A model generated the notes under the pieces. The model did not search any database. It saw only the letters and a list, made by a program, of their open reading frames with translations, and had not been told where the DNA came from. From NCBI RefSeq assembly GCF_002284575.1, contig NZ_NPKJ01000073.1, forward strand, positions 57,124 through 121,123: 64,000 nucleotides of DNA, written 5' to 3'. A program made the position numbers and the translations under genes. Shown here piece by piece: positions 23,822 through 32,602 of the stretch (its first letter is position 1; the number at the start of each line of letters is the position of its first letter). The stretch comes from Mesorhizobium temperatum (lineage in GTDB: Bacteria; Pseudomonadota; Alphaproteobacteria; Rhizobiales; Rhizobiaceae).

Positions 23822-25711
23822 ATGCCCATCCGCCAGCTTTCAGAAACGATGATCAACCAGATCGCCGCCGGCGAAGTCATCGAGCGTCCGGCAAGCGTGG
23901 TCAAGGAGCTGGTCGAGAACGCACTCGATGCCGGCGCTGCCAGAGTCGAGATCGTCACCGCCGGCGGCGGGCTGAACCTGATCCGCGTCACCGACGACGG
24001 CGCGGGCATCCCGGAGAAGGAACTGGCGCTGGCGATCGCACGCCATTGCACCTCGAAGCTTGCCGACAACATCCACGACATCCGCTCGCTCGGCTTTCGC
24101 GGCGAGGCGCTGCCATCGATCGGCTCGGTGGCGCGGCTGTCGCTCCGCTCGCGCACGGCCAACGGCGACAGCGCCGCCGAGATCGGCATCGAGGGCGGCC
24201 GCGTCTCCGCCGTCAAGCCGGCGGCGGCCAATCGCGGCACCACCGTCGAGGTGCGCGACCTGTTCTTCGCCACGCCGGCGCGGCTCAAATTCATGAAGGG
24301 CGAGCGCGCCGAAAGCTCGGCGATAAGCGACGTGGTCAAGCGCATTGCGATTGCCTTCCCCGCCGTGCGCTTCACGTTGGCCGGTTCAGACCGCTCGACG
24401 CTGGAATTGCCGGCGGCCGACGACAGCCCCGAAGGCCGGCTGCGCCGCGTCGCGCAAGTGATGGGTGCCGACTTTCCGGACAATGCCATCGCCATCGACG
24501 CCGGGCGCGACGGCGTCCGTCTCGCCGGCCACGTCTCGATCCCGTCCTTCAGCCGCGCCAACGCGCTGCAGCAATATGCCTATGTCAACGGCCGGCCGGT
24601 GCGCGATAAATTGATCGCCGGCGCCATCCGCGGCGCCTTCGCCGACGTGCTGCCGCGCGACCGCCATGCGGTGACAGTGCTGTTCCTGATGCTCGATCCG
24701 GCCATCGTCGACGTCAATGTCCATCCGGCCAAGGCCGACGTCCGCTTCCGCGATCCGGGACTGGTGCGCGGACTGATCGTCGGCGCCATCCGCGAGGCGC
24801 TCGCCAATGCCGGCATCCGTGCCGCCACATCAGGGGCGGCCGGCATGATGGCGGCGTTCCGGCCGGGCGCAGCGTCCTATGCGCATGCCGGTCCAGCCAA
24901 CGGCCATCGCAGCTATGAGGCCGCCTACCGTGCCTCCGGCTTCGCCGGTTTCGATCCGGCCCGCTCGCCGCAGCGGCCGCTGGACATGGGCTTGGAAGGC
25001 GGGGGACTTGAGGACACGGAACCAGGAAACGGCGGCTTCGGCGAAAACGATCAGGTGGCGTTCGACGCCGGACCGCTTCACAGCGCCGACGCGCGTGCCC
25101 GACAGACTGAGGCGACGGAAACGCTGCTCGGCATGGCGCTGGGTGCCGCACGCGCCCAGGTGCATGAGAACTACATTGTCGCGCAGACCAGGGATTCGCT
25201 GGTCATCGTCGACCAGCATGCGGCGCATGAGCGGCTGGTCTACGAGGCGTTGAAGAACGCGCTTCATGCGCGCGCCGTGCCGTCGCAGATGCTGCTTTTG
25301 CCCGAGATCATCGATCTGCCGGAAGAGGATGCCGAGCGGCTTGCCTTGCATTCCGAAACGCTGGCTCGCTTCGGCCTCGGCATAGAGCGTTTCGGCCCGG
25401 GTGCTGTCGCCGTGCGCGAGACGCCGTCGATGCTCGGCGAAACCAATGTCCAGCAGCTGGTGCGCGACCTTGCCGACGAGATCGCCGACAACGACACGGT
25501 CGACACGCTGAAAGAGCGGCTGGACAGGATAGCCGCGACCATGGCCTGCCACGGCTCGGTGCGTTCCGGCCGCCTGCTCAAGGCAGAGGAGATGAACGCA
25601 CTGCTGCGCCAAATGGAAGCGACACCAGGCTCCGGCACCTGCAACCACGGCCGCCCGACCTATATCGAGCTCAAGCTTGCCGACATCGAGCGGCTGTTCG
25701 GGCGGCGGTGA
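23822..25711 (+). CDS. mutL: DNA mismatch repair protein MutL
   Basis: About 629 residues. The GHKL ATPase is at the N-terminus: ELVENALDAGA holds the catalytic Glu and Asn, then DDGAGIPEKEL and GFRGEALPSIGS. The transducer domain ends near HPAKADVRFRD. After a variable linker (about 340-430) the dimerisation domain has DQHAAHERLVYE and the C-terminal ACHGSVRSGR and CNHGRPTYIELKL motifs, as in alphaproteobacterial MutL. The start at ATG 23822 (MPIRQLSETMINQIAAGEV) matches the family exactly; the ATG at 23792 would add ten residues. Confidence 0.98.
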   Translation: MPIRQLSETMINQIAAGEVIERPASVVKELVENALDAGAARVEIVTAGGGLNLIRVTDDGAGIPEKELALAIARHCTSKLADNIHDIRSLGFRGEALPSIGSVARLSLRSRTANGDSAAEIGIEGGRVSAVKPAAANRGTTVEVRDLFFATPARLKFMKGERAESSAISDVVKRIAIAFPAVRFTLAGSDRSTLELPAADDSPEGRLRRVAQVMGADFPDNAIAIDAGRDGVRLAGHVSIPSFSRANALQQYAYVNGRPVRDKLIAGAIRGAFADVLPRDRHAVTVLFLMLDPAIVDVNVHPAKADVRFRDPGLVRGLIVGAIREALANAGIRAATSGAAGMMAAFRPGAASYAHAGPANGHRSYEAAYRASGFAGFDPARSPQRPLDMGLEGGGLEDTEPGNGGFGENDQVAFDAGPLHSADARARQTEATETLLGMALGAARAQVHENYIVAQTRDSLVIVDQHAAHERLVYEALKNALHARAVPSQMLLLPEIIDLPEEDAERLALHSETLARFGLGIERFGPGAVAVRETPSMLGETNVQQLVRDLADEIADNDTVDTLKERLDRIAATMACHGSVRSGRLLKAEEMNALLRQMEATPGSGTCNHGRPTYIELKLADIERLFGRR

Positions 25712-25744
25712 AGGGACTGAGCTTGTCAGTTCTGACGGCGCAGT

Positions 25745-25905
25745 CCCCCCCTCCGGCCGCTTCGCGGCCACCTCTCCCCCATTAAAATGGGGGCGAGGAA
25801 ACACCAATCGCCAAGGCCGCGACCCCGGAAAACTTGGGTTCCTCGCCCCACGAAGTGGGGAGAGGTGGTTTGCGAAGCAAACCGGAGAGGGGAAATCATA
25901 AAGAG
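25745..25905. repeat. Palindromic repeat pair, family B
   Basis: A unit with GGCCGCTTCGCGGCCACCTC, CCCC-ATTAAAA-GGGG and GCGAGGAA is followed by an inverted partner with GGTTCCTCGCCCCACGAAGT and AGAGGTGG. The same family forms the two copies at 63471-63650 and 63702-63883. It lies between the convergent mutL and DMT exporter genes. Confidence 0.8.
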
Positions 25906-25954
25906 CCGTTCGAAACAGATCTCTATGATTCAAGCAAACATTCGAGCCTCTGCT

Positions 25955-26869
25955 TCACCGCTTCAAATTCACCACGATGACGCCGCCCAGCGCCAGTGCG
26001 CCACCGAGAATGCCGAGCAGCGTCGGTATCTCGCCCAGCCAGAAAAAGCCGATCAGCGTCGCTACCGGCGAAACCAGATAGAGGAAGTTCGAGGCGCGCG
26101 CTGCCGGGAGCCGGGAAAGTGCTGTTGCCCAGGCAGCGTAAGCGATCAGGCTCGGCACGATGCCGAGAAAGATGACGGCGCCAAGGCCGGCGGTATCGGC
26201 AACTGCCGCCTGCGCCAGGCCGCTCGGCAGGAAAGGCAACAGGCAGAGCGCGCCGAGCACCATGTTCGAGGCCGAAATGGTCAGCGGATGATGGCGGGCA
26301 AACAGCGGCTTTTGCACGATGGTGTTGACGGCCGAGCACAGTGCCGAGCCGAGGACAAGCAGCGCACCATTGTCGAAATACAACCCTTGCCCCTCGCCCA
26401 TCGCGATGATGCCGATGCCGGCGAAGGACAGGAGTGTGCCGGCCCAGGCCAGGCCTGAGAAGCGTTCGCCGAGCAGCGCCATCGCCATGATCGCGGTGAA
26501 GATCGGGCTGACGTTGATGATGAAACCGGCAGCACCCGCCGAAACCGTCAGTTCGCCGAAATTGAGCATTGCCGTGTACAGCGCAACGAAGACGGCCCCG
26601 CCGAAGGCAAAGCGCCAGAATTCATCGAGCCGGGGCAGCGCCGGCCGCTTGACGGCGAGGAAGATCGCCGCCGGCACCGCGGCGATGGCGAAGCGCAGCG
26701 CGCCGAGTTCCAGCGGTCCGAAAGCGACGAGGCCGGCGCGGATCGCCGGGAAGGCGGAGGCCCAGCCGACCACTGTCAGCGCCACCGCAATGGCCGCCGT
26801 GGTATCTATCCGCTGTGTCGTATTCAACGTGCCGGTACAGGCGTTCATTTCACTATTCCCGCGTTTCAT
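25955..26869 (-). CDS. EamA/DMT family transporter
   Basis: About 304 residues with ten predicted membrane helices and the two EamA repeats (about residues 20-150 and 160-300); AAGFIINVSPIFTAIMAM and LYLVSPVATLIGFFWLGE are typical of the conserved loops. Probably exports an amino acid or metabolite. The start is uncertain: ATG 26869 has GAGGAC close upstream, ATG 26848 is also possible. It is divergent from a LysR gene, the common arrangement for a regulated exporter. Confidence 0.88.
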   Translation of the reverse strand: MKRGNSEMNACTGTLNTTQRIDTTAAIAVALTVVGWASAFPAIRAGLVAFGPLELGALRFAIAAVPAAIFLAVKRPALPRLDEFWRFAFGGAVFVALYTAMLNFGELTVSAGAAGFIINVSPIFTAIMAMALLGERFSGLAWAGTLLSFAGIGIIAMGEGQGLYFDNGALLVLGSALCSAVNTIVQKPLFARHHPLTISASNMVLGALCLLPFLPSGLAQAAVADTAGLGAVIFLGIVPSLIAYAAWATALSRLPAARASNFLYLVSPVATLIGFFWLGEIPTLLGILGGALALGGVIVVNLKR

Positions 26870-26932
26870 GTCCTCAAACACACAAAACGCCTTTCCTGAT
26901 CGGTTGACAAACGACCAAATCGAGGGTCAGCT

Positions 26933-27865
26933 GTGACTATGGATCACAGCTCGGACGCAATACTGCCGCTCGAAACCCTGCGCGCCTTCGACGCCGCGGC
27001 GCGGACGGGCAGCTTTTCGGCGGCTGCCGAAAAACTCAACATCACCCATGGCGCCGTCAGCCGGCAGATCGCCAAGCTCGAGGACTGGCTCGGGCTGAAA
27101 GTGTTCGATCGCGGCGCGCGTGGGGTGTCGCTGACGATCGAAGGCAACCGCCTGCATCTGCGCACCACCGAGGCCTTCGCGCTGATATCCAGCAATTCGG
27201 ACCGCTGGGTCGAACCGCGCGGCACCGCCGTGGTGCGGCTGACCTCGATCCCTTCGGTCAGCGGGCTGTGGCTGATGCCGCGCATGGCGGCGCTGGAAAA
27301 CAATCCGTCCAGGCTGCGCATCGTGCTCGACGTCGACATCCGCCAGGCTGACCTTGCCGATGACGGCATCGATCTGTCGATCCGCTGCGGCCGCGGCCGC
27401 ATTCCCGGCCGCGTCTCGGTGCAGCTTTTCGAAGAACATGTGTTTCCGGTCGCCTCGCCGGACCTCGCAAGGGAGATCGGCCGTGGCGACCCTGCCCGGC
27501 TGCTCAAATTTCCGTTGATCAATGATTCAGACGCTTCGGCCTGGCGCGCCTGGTTTGCCGCGCAGGACATGGACTATCGCCCGCGTCCGCAGGACCGCCG
27601 CTTCGAGGACTACAATCTGGTGCTCGATGCTGCCGCCCATGGTCTCGGCATTGCGCTGGCGCGGCCGCCAATGATCGAGCATCAACTGAAGTCAGGCCGC
27701 ATCGTCGCTGTGGACGACCGCATCGTTCTCAGCCCGATATCCTACTGGCTCGACCGGCCTACAGGGCGACCGCGCGCCGCCGCAGCCGAGCTTGCCCGGC
27801 GCATCGCGGCCCAGGCCGGGCTGGCGGCGGAAAAGATCGAGGAGTTCATCGTAGCCGAGCAGTAG
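26933..27865 (+). CDS. LysR family transcriptional regulator (GcvA-like)
   Basis: A 310-residue regulator whose helix-turn-helix reads TGSFSAAAEKLNITHGAVSR and whose effector domain starts about residue 95. GTG 26933 is preferred because GAGGG lies six bases upstream; ATG 26939 is an alternative two codons in. It is divergent from the DMT exporter with only about 60 bp between, so it most likely controls that exporter in response to the exported compound. Confidence 0.9.
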   Translation: MTMDHSSDAILPLETLRAFDAAARTGSFSAAAEKLNITHGAVSRQIAKLEDWLGLKVFDRGARGVSLTIEGNRLHLRTTEAFALISSNSDRWVEPRGTAVVRLTSIPSVSGLWLMPRMAALENNPSRLRIVLDVDIRQADLADDGIDLSIRCGRGRIPGRVSVQLFEEHVFPVASPDLAREIGRGDPARLLKFPLINDSDASAWRAWFAAQDMDYRPRPQDRRFEDYNLVLDAAAHGLGIALARPPMIEHQLKSGRIVAVDDRIVLSPISYWLDRPTGRPRAAAAELARRIAAQAGLAAEKIEEFIVAEQ

Positions 27866-28008
27866 GATGCCGGACATCCACTTTGCCGGCTTGCTCGGCT
27901 GGTTGTCGTCTGAAACAGAGCCGACCAAAACCAATCTTGTCTCGCTCCAAGCTTGACCTTGCCAGCATTTTGTGGCGATGACATCGTCATGAACCTCGGC
28001 TCCATGTC

Positions 28009-28242
28009 ATGATGAACCGCTTCGAAGGCCCCGGCGGCAAGGAAGCCCGTATCCGCTACCTGGACGGCGACTTCCAGGTGACCAGCCCCGGCGCCTTCGT
28101 GCGCTGCGCGGTCACCGGCGAAAGCATCCCGCTCGATGAGCTCAAATACTGGAGCGTCGCCAGGCAGGAGCCCTATGTGAGTGCCGCGGCCTCGCTGCGC
28201 CGCGAGATCGAGGCACATCCCGAAATGCGCAGCCGGCGCTAA
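28009..28242 (+). CDS. DUF2093 domain protein
   Basis: A 77-residue protein with EARIRYLDGDFQVTSPGAFV and TGESIPLDELKYWSVARQE, the conserved pattern of DUF2093, a small family of alphaproteobacteria. The paired Cys/Thr turn (RCAVTGE) hints at a zinc-ribbon remnant but only one Cys is present. Function unknown. It is convergent with lpxK and, in other rhizobia, often sits next to lipid A genes (family knowledge). Confidence 0.85.
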   Translation: MMNRFEGPGGKEARIRYLDGDFQVTSPGAFVRCAVTGESIPLDELKYWSVARQEPYVSAAASLRREIEAHPEMRSRR

Positions 28243-28335
28243 ACCGGTTACGCAGAATGAGACCCGATCTGTAGCGATTCTTCGCCGGCATCTCCGCAAA
28301 AGTTCGACCGCCGCGGCGCTCGAAGGTTCTCTGAT

Positions 28336-29364
28336 TCACCCCTGCAGCTTGCGCTGCCGCCAGGCATCCAGCGTCTCGTCGATGATGCGTTCAGGCACGT
28401 GGTCGGGATCGAACACCGTGTCGATCTCCAGCACATCGAGCTGTCCGAGGAAATCGGCGGACGCGGCATCATGGCGCAGCCGGGCGGCGTCCTTGGCGGT
28501 GGTGATGAGGCCAAGTCCGGCACCTCGCGCTGTCGCTGACAGTTCGGCAAGCTCGTCCTCGCCGTAGAAATGATGGTCCGGAAACGACCGGGTCAGCGCA
28601 ACCTCGCCGCCGGCCTCACGGACCGTGTCGAAGAATTTGTCGGGATGGCCGATGCCGGCAAAGGCGAGAAATCGCTTGCCGGCCAGCCCCGCCTTGCTGC
28701 TTGGCCGTGTACGCGCCTCGAAGATCGGCCGGCCGGCACGCGCCGCCTGGCGGACGACCGCATCGGCAGCAAGGCCCTCGCCCATCTTCAGCAGCGCGCT
28801 GGTGAAAACCAGTTGGTCGACGATATCAGCCCTGAGCGGACCGCCAGGAATGACGTGGCCGTTGCCGACGCCGTAGCGTGCATCGACGACGACCAGCGCA
28901 TAGTCGATATGGATGCGGGCGCTCTGGAAACCGTCATCCATGATCAGGAAATCACAGCCATGCTTTTCCAGCAGAAGGCGCGCGCCGGCGGCACGGTTCG
29001 GCGTCACTGCGACCGGCGCGTGCTCGGCCAAAAGCAGCGGCTCGTCGCCGACATGCTTGGCGGCGTCGTGATGCGGATCGACGACATGTGGCTGCGCGAA
29101 GGAGCCGCCATGGCCGCGCGACAGGAAACCGGGATTGAGCTGCATGCGCCTGGCCTGCCGGGCCAGGGCGATCGCCACCGGCGTCTTGCCGGTGCCGCCG
29201 ACGGTGAAGTTGCCGACGCACAGCACCGGCGCCTCGACTTTTTCGCGCGCGGCCGAGCGCATGCGGCGGCCGGCAACGAGCGCATAGATCGCGGACAGCG
29301 GCGCCAGCGCCAGCGCCCGCCAGTCCGGTTTTTCCCACCAGAAGGGGGGCGCTTCGCTGGCCAT
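28336..29364 (-). CDS. lpxK: Tetraacyldisaccharide 4'-kinase
   Basis: Inner-membrane kinase that phosphorylates the 4' position of the lipid A disaccharide. Of 342 residues, about 14-32 form the N-terminal membrane helix; the P-loop is NFTVGGTGKTPVAIAL near residue 55, followed by the conserved LSRGHGG and, later, DDGFQSARIHIDYALVVVDA and FAGIGHPDKFF. It starts just after the waaA stop (TAAG then ATG), last in a row of envelope genes read from pmbA. Confidence 0.97.
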   Translation of the reverse strand: MASEAPPFWWEKPDWRALALAPLSAIYALVAGRRMRSAAREKVEAPVLCVGNFTVGGTGKTPVAIALARQARRMQLNPGFLSRGHGGSFAQPHVVDPHHDAAKHVGDEPLLLAEHAPVAVTPNRAAGARLLLEKHGCDFLIMDDGFQSARIHIDYALVVVDARYGVGNGHVIPGGPLRADIVDQLVFTSALLKMGEGLAADAVVRQAARAGRPIFEARTRPSSKAGLAGKRFLAFAGIGHPDKFFDTVREAGGEVALTRSFPDHHFYGEDELAELSATARGAGLGLITTAKDAARLRHDAASADFLGQLDVLEIDTVFDPDHVPERIIDETLDAWRQRKLQG

Positions 29365-29365
29365 C

Positions 29366-30682
29366 TTAGCGGCCGTTGGCGCCCTTGAGGCGCGACTTGA
29401 CGACCAACGGCTGAATGTAGGGTTCGAGCGACTTCAACGTGAGCGCCAGCGCGCCGCGCATCTCGTCGACGGTCGCCGCGCCGGCCGCCATCATCTCATG
29501 GCGGGCCACCTCATTGCTCAACAGGAAATTGACGGCGCCGGCCAGCATGTCGCGGTCGCGCACCAGCTTGGCGCCGCCGCTGTCGAGCAGGCGCTGATAG
29601 GTCTCGCGAAAGTTCTGGACATTGCGGCCGGCCAGCACCGCCGTGTCGAGCATGGCCGGCTCCAGCGGGTTCTGGCCGCCCTCGGAGGTGAGCGAACGGC
29701 CAACGAAGGCGATCTCTGTCAGCCGGAGATAAAGCCCCATCTCGCCCATCGTGTCGCCGAGCAGAATGTCCGTATCGGCGGTGATCCGGTCGCCCTTGCT
29801 GCGCCGAGCGACTTTCAGGCCCATGCCGGAAATCTGCGCGGCAAGCGCTTCTGCGCGATCGGGATGGCGCGGCACGACGATCGTCAAAAGACCGTGGTGA
29901 CGCTTGTGCAGCATCGCGTGAACCTCGGCAGCGACCACCTCCTCGCCGTCATGGGTCGAAATCGCCGCCCAGGTCGGGCGGGCGCCGAGCTGGCGCTTCA
30001 GCGTGTACAGCGTCCTTTCATCGGCCGGCGGCGGCGTGGTGTCGACCTTGAGATTGCCGGATACGGTGACCGGCCGGGCGCCGAGCGAGAGGAAGCGCTC
30101 GCCGTCGACATCCGACTGGGCGACGACATGAGCGAGATTCTCGAACAGCGCCTCGGCGATGTTGGCGCGCTTCTTCCAGGATTTGAACGAACGGTCGGAT
30201 AGCCTGCCATTGACCAGCACCTGCGGCACACGGCGCGCGCCGAGCTCCAGGATGGTCATCGGCCAGATCTCCGATTCGGCGATGATCGCCAGGTCCGGCC
30301 GCCAATGGTCGAGGAAGCGGCTGACCGCCGGCTTGAGGTCGAGCGGCACATATTGGTGGATGATGCGGTCGCCGAGCCGTTCGTCGGCAACCTGAGCGGA
30401 GGTGACAGTCCCCGTCGTCAGCACGATGTTGACGCCGTAGTCGAGAATGCTCTCGACCAGCGGCACGACGGCGATCGTCTCGCCGACGCTCGCCGCATGG
30501 ATCCAGATCACCGGCCCGTCGGGGCGCTCGCGCCCGGCGATGCCATAGCGCTCGCGCCGGCGAATTCGGTCTTCCTTGCCCCTGGAGGTGCGCCAGGCGA
30601 CATAGGGCCCGATCAGCGGGTAGGCGGCTGCGCCAGCGAAACGATACGCCGTCAGGAAGGTGCGCGCCCAGCGCTCGCTCAT
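29366..30682 (-). CDS. waaA: 3-deoxy-D-manno-octulosonic acid (Kdo) transferase
   Basis: GT30 enzyme adding Kdo to lipid IV-A at the inner membrane. 438 residues: N-terminal membrane anchor (about 8-28), RERYGIAG with the conserved Arg-Glu, the nucleotide-sugar fold beginning IWIHAASVGETIAVVPLV, and later AISTHDGEEVVAAEVH and EGGQNPLEPAMLDTAVLAGR in part. It overlaps the acyltransferase stop by 4 bp and directly precedes lpxK, consistent with one transcript. Confidence 0.97.
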   Translation of the reverse strand: MSERWARTFLTAYRFAGAAAYPLIGPYVAWRTSRGKEDRIRRRERYGIAGRERPDGPVIWIHAASVGETIAVVPLVESILDYGVNIVLTTGTVTSAQVADERLGDRIIHQYVPLDLKPAVSRFLDHWRPDLAIIAESEIWPMTILELGARRVPQVLVNGRLSDRSFKSWKKRANIAEALFENLAHVVAQSDVDGERFLSLGARPVTVSGNLKVDTTPPPADERTLYTLKRQLGARPTWAAISTHDGEEVVAAEVHAMLHKRHHGLLTIVVPRHPDRAEALAAQISGMGLKVARRSKGDRITADTDILLGDTMGEMGLYLRLTEIAFVGRSLTSEGGQNPLEPAMLDTAVLAGRNVQNFRETYQRLLDSGGAKLVRDRDMLAGAVNFLLSNEVARHEMMAAGAATVDEMRGALALTLKSLEPYIQPLVVKSRLKGANGR

Positions 30683-31467
30683 TTCGAGCCATCCACGAGG
30701 CGGTAGGCCTCGGCGGTCGCGGCGTTGAGCGCGGCCGTGACTTCCTGGCGCTTGCGTTCCATTTCGGCCTCATCGGCATTGGCCGGAACGAAAACCGGCG
30801 TTCCCAGAACGATCGAGGAGCGGCCGAACGGCAGGTTGATCGTGGTCTTGTCCCAGCTGCGCTCCAGCACCTTGCGGCGGCTGGTGGCGATGGCGGCGGG
30901 CAGGATCGGGCGGCCCGAAAGCCGCGCCAGGAGAACGATGCCAAGCCCAGCGTCGCGCGGCGTGCCATGCGGAATGTCAGCGATCATGGCGACGTTCTTG
31001 CCGGTGGCGAGTGACTTTTTCAGGGCGATCAGCGCTTTGGCGCCGCCCTTGTCGCGACGCTTCGAGCCTTCGCGTCCACCCGAGCCGCGCACCGCCTCGA
31101 TACCGAATTTCTCGATCATCAGAGCGTTGAGCTCGGCATCGGCACTACGCGACACCATGGCGACCACTGGCCGTCCCCTGGGATAGTAGGCCGGAGTCAG
31201 AAGATGCTGGCCGTGCCACAGCGCGATGATGGCGGGTTCGAACTCCGAGTAGGCGCCGCCCGACATCTGCGCCGATCCGTCGACGACACGATTGGTCAGG
31301 CGGACGAGGCGAACGAACTGCGCAAACAGGCTGGCGATGGCGTTCTTGACGAATCGCGATTGCGCCAGCGGTTCGCGTATCTTGCGCCAGAATGTCTTCG
31401 AGGTGCCACCGCGGCGCCCTCTGACCGCGGACCTCGTGGCCGGCCCTTTCACGGCTTCATGATCCAT
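30679..31467 (-). CDS. Lysophospholipid acyltransferase family protein (DUF374)
   Basis: About 262 residues. The DUF374 acyltransferase domain is visible in EPAIIALWHGQHLLTPAYY, where the His replaces the usual HxxxxD catalytic region, and in MVSRSADAELNALMIEKFG and IADIPHGTPRDAGLGIVLLA. It probably acylates a lipid A or phospholipid precursor at the membrane. ATG 31467 is chosen, 6 bp after the DUF4170 stop. The overlap with waaA (ATGA) and the lpxK neighbour support a lipid A-related role. Confidence 0.88.
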   Translation of the reverse strand: MDHEAVKGPATRSAVRGRRGGTSKTFWRKIREPLAQSRFVKNAIASLFAQFVRLVRLTNRVVDGSAQMSGGAYSEFEPAIIALWHGQHLLTPAYYPRGRPVVAMVSRSADAELNALMIEKFGIEAVRGSGGREGSKRRDKGGAKALIALKKSLATGKNVAMIADIPHGTPRDAGLGIVLLARLSGRPILPAAIATSRRKVLERSWDKTTINLPFGRSSIVLGTPVFVPANADEAEMERKRQEVTAALNAATAEAYRLVDGSK

Positions 31468-31473
31468 CAAATG

Positions 31474-31719
31474 TCAACCGGCGGCCTTGTTGTCGGGGTC
31501 GAGCAACCGGTGCAGGTGAACGACGAAATAACGCATGTGGGCGTTGTCCACGCTGGCTTGGGCCTTGGCTTTCCACGCCGTTTGCGCGGATTGATAATCC
31601 GGATAGATGCCGACGATGTCGAGCGCGTCGAGATCACGGAATTCTGTCCCGCCCAGCGTCTTCAGTTCGCCGCCGAACACCAGGTGCAAAAGCTGCTTCT
31701 TTCCGTCTTCCGCGGTCAT
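31474..31719 (-). CDS. DUF4170 domain protein
   Basis: An 81-residue protein with LLHLVFGGELKTLGGTEFRD, VGIYPDYQSAQTAWKAKAQ and YFVVHLHRLLDP, the pattern of DUF4170, found in alphaproteobacteria next to lipid A genes. No catalytic residues are apparent; it may be a small regulatory or scaffolding protein. It lies between the inositol-phosphatase-like gene and the acyltransferase, 6 bp from the latter. Confidence 0.85.
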   Translation of the reverse strand: MTAEDGKKQLLHLVFGGELKTLGGTEFRDLDALDIVGIYPDYQSAQTAWKAKAQASVDNAHMRYFVVHLHRLLDPDNKAAG

Positions 31720-31795
31720 GTCGGTCCTTCACATATCGTGAGTTTGTGACAGGTCTAGACCAAAGCCGCCGACTTTGGAACCATTGATGACATGT

Positions 31796-32602
31796 TCAAC
31801 CGCCCAGCCCTGCGATGATGCCGGAGAGCACGGCGAGCAGTTCGCCGTTGCCGGCGACCAGCGCGCCGTGGTGGATCACTTCACCGGCATAGCGCGGTGC
31901 GCGGCCCTTTTGGTCGAGCAATGCGCCGCCGGCCTCGCGCAGGATGAGATCCGCCGCGGCGATGTCCCAGTCATGTGCATTGGGTTTGACGAACGTCGCG
32001 TCGAGCCTGCCATTGGCGACCATCGCCAGCCGGTAGGCGAGCGAGGGAATATAGGGCACGCGGCTCAGCCGGCCCTGCCATTCCGCCGGCATCAAAGCGA
32101 TCAACGGCTTCGGCCCGCCAATTTCGACCATTGCTGCCGGGCGGCGCACGGCAATGCGACGGCCGTTCAGGAACGCCCCCTCACCGGGCAGCGCCCAGTA
32201 GGTCTCCTCCGTGGCCGGACATTCGAGCACACCGGCAAGCGTGCGGCCGTCTTCGACCACCGCGACGCTGACGCACCAGGAGCGCAGGCCTTCGAGGAAG
32301 CCGCGCGTGCCGTCTATCGGATCGACGACGAAGGTGCGGCGGGCGGCAAGCCTTGCCGGATCGTCGGCCGTTTCCTCCGACAGCCAGCCATAGTCCGGCC
32401 GCGCTGCAAGCAAGGTTTGGCGCAGATAGGCGTCGGCGGCGTGATCGGCCTCGCTTACCGGCGAGGTGCCGCCCTTCATCCACACCTGCGGATTGTTGCC
32501 GAAATAGCGCATGGCGATGGCGCCCGCCTCGCGGGCAGCTTCGCGCAGCAGCGGCAGATCCTCGCGAGCCCCGGCAGAGGTGACCTGGTCAAGCTCCGGC
32601 AA
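31796..32602 (-). CDS. Inositol monophosphatase family protein (3'(2'),5'-bisphosphate nucleotidase-like)
   Basis: A 268-residue lithium-sensitive phosphatase fold. Metal ligands are visible: Asp in PVSEADHAADAYLRQ, Glu in GWLSEETADDP, the motif VDPIDGTRGFLEG, and the C-terminal Asp in NAHDWDIAAADLILREAGG. CysQ-type nucleotidases and inositol phosphatases share these; the family alone does not separate them. TTG at 32602 is the only good start and overlaps the end of the pmbA-like gene by 14 bp, so the two are coupled. Confidence 0.88.
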   Translation of the reverse strand: MPELDQVTSAGAREDLPLLREAAREAGAIAMRYFGNNPQVWMKGGTSPVSEADHAADAYLRQTLLAARPDYGWLSEETADDPARLAARRTFVVDPIDGTRGFLEGLRSWCVSVAVVEDGRTLAGVLECPATEETYWALPGEGAFLNGRRIAVRRPAAMVEIGGPKPLIALMPAEWQGRLSRVPYIPSLAYRLAMVANGRLDATFVKPNAHDWDIAAADLILREAGGALLDQKGRAPRYAGEVIHHGALVAGNGELLAVLSGIIAGLGG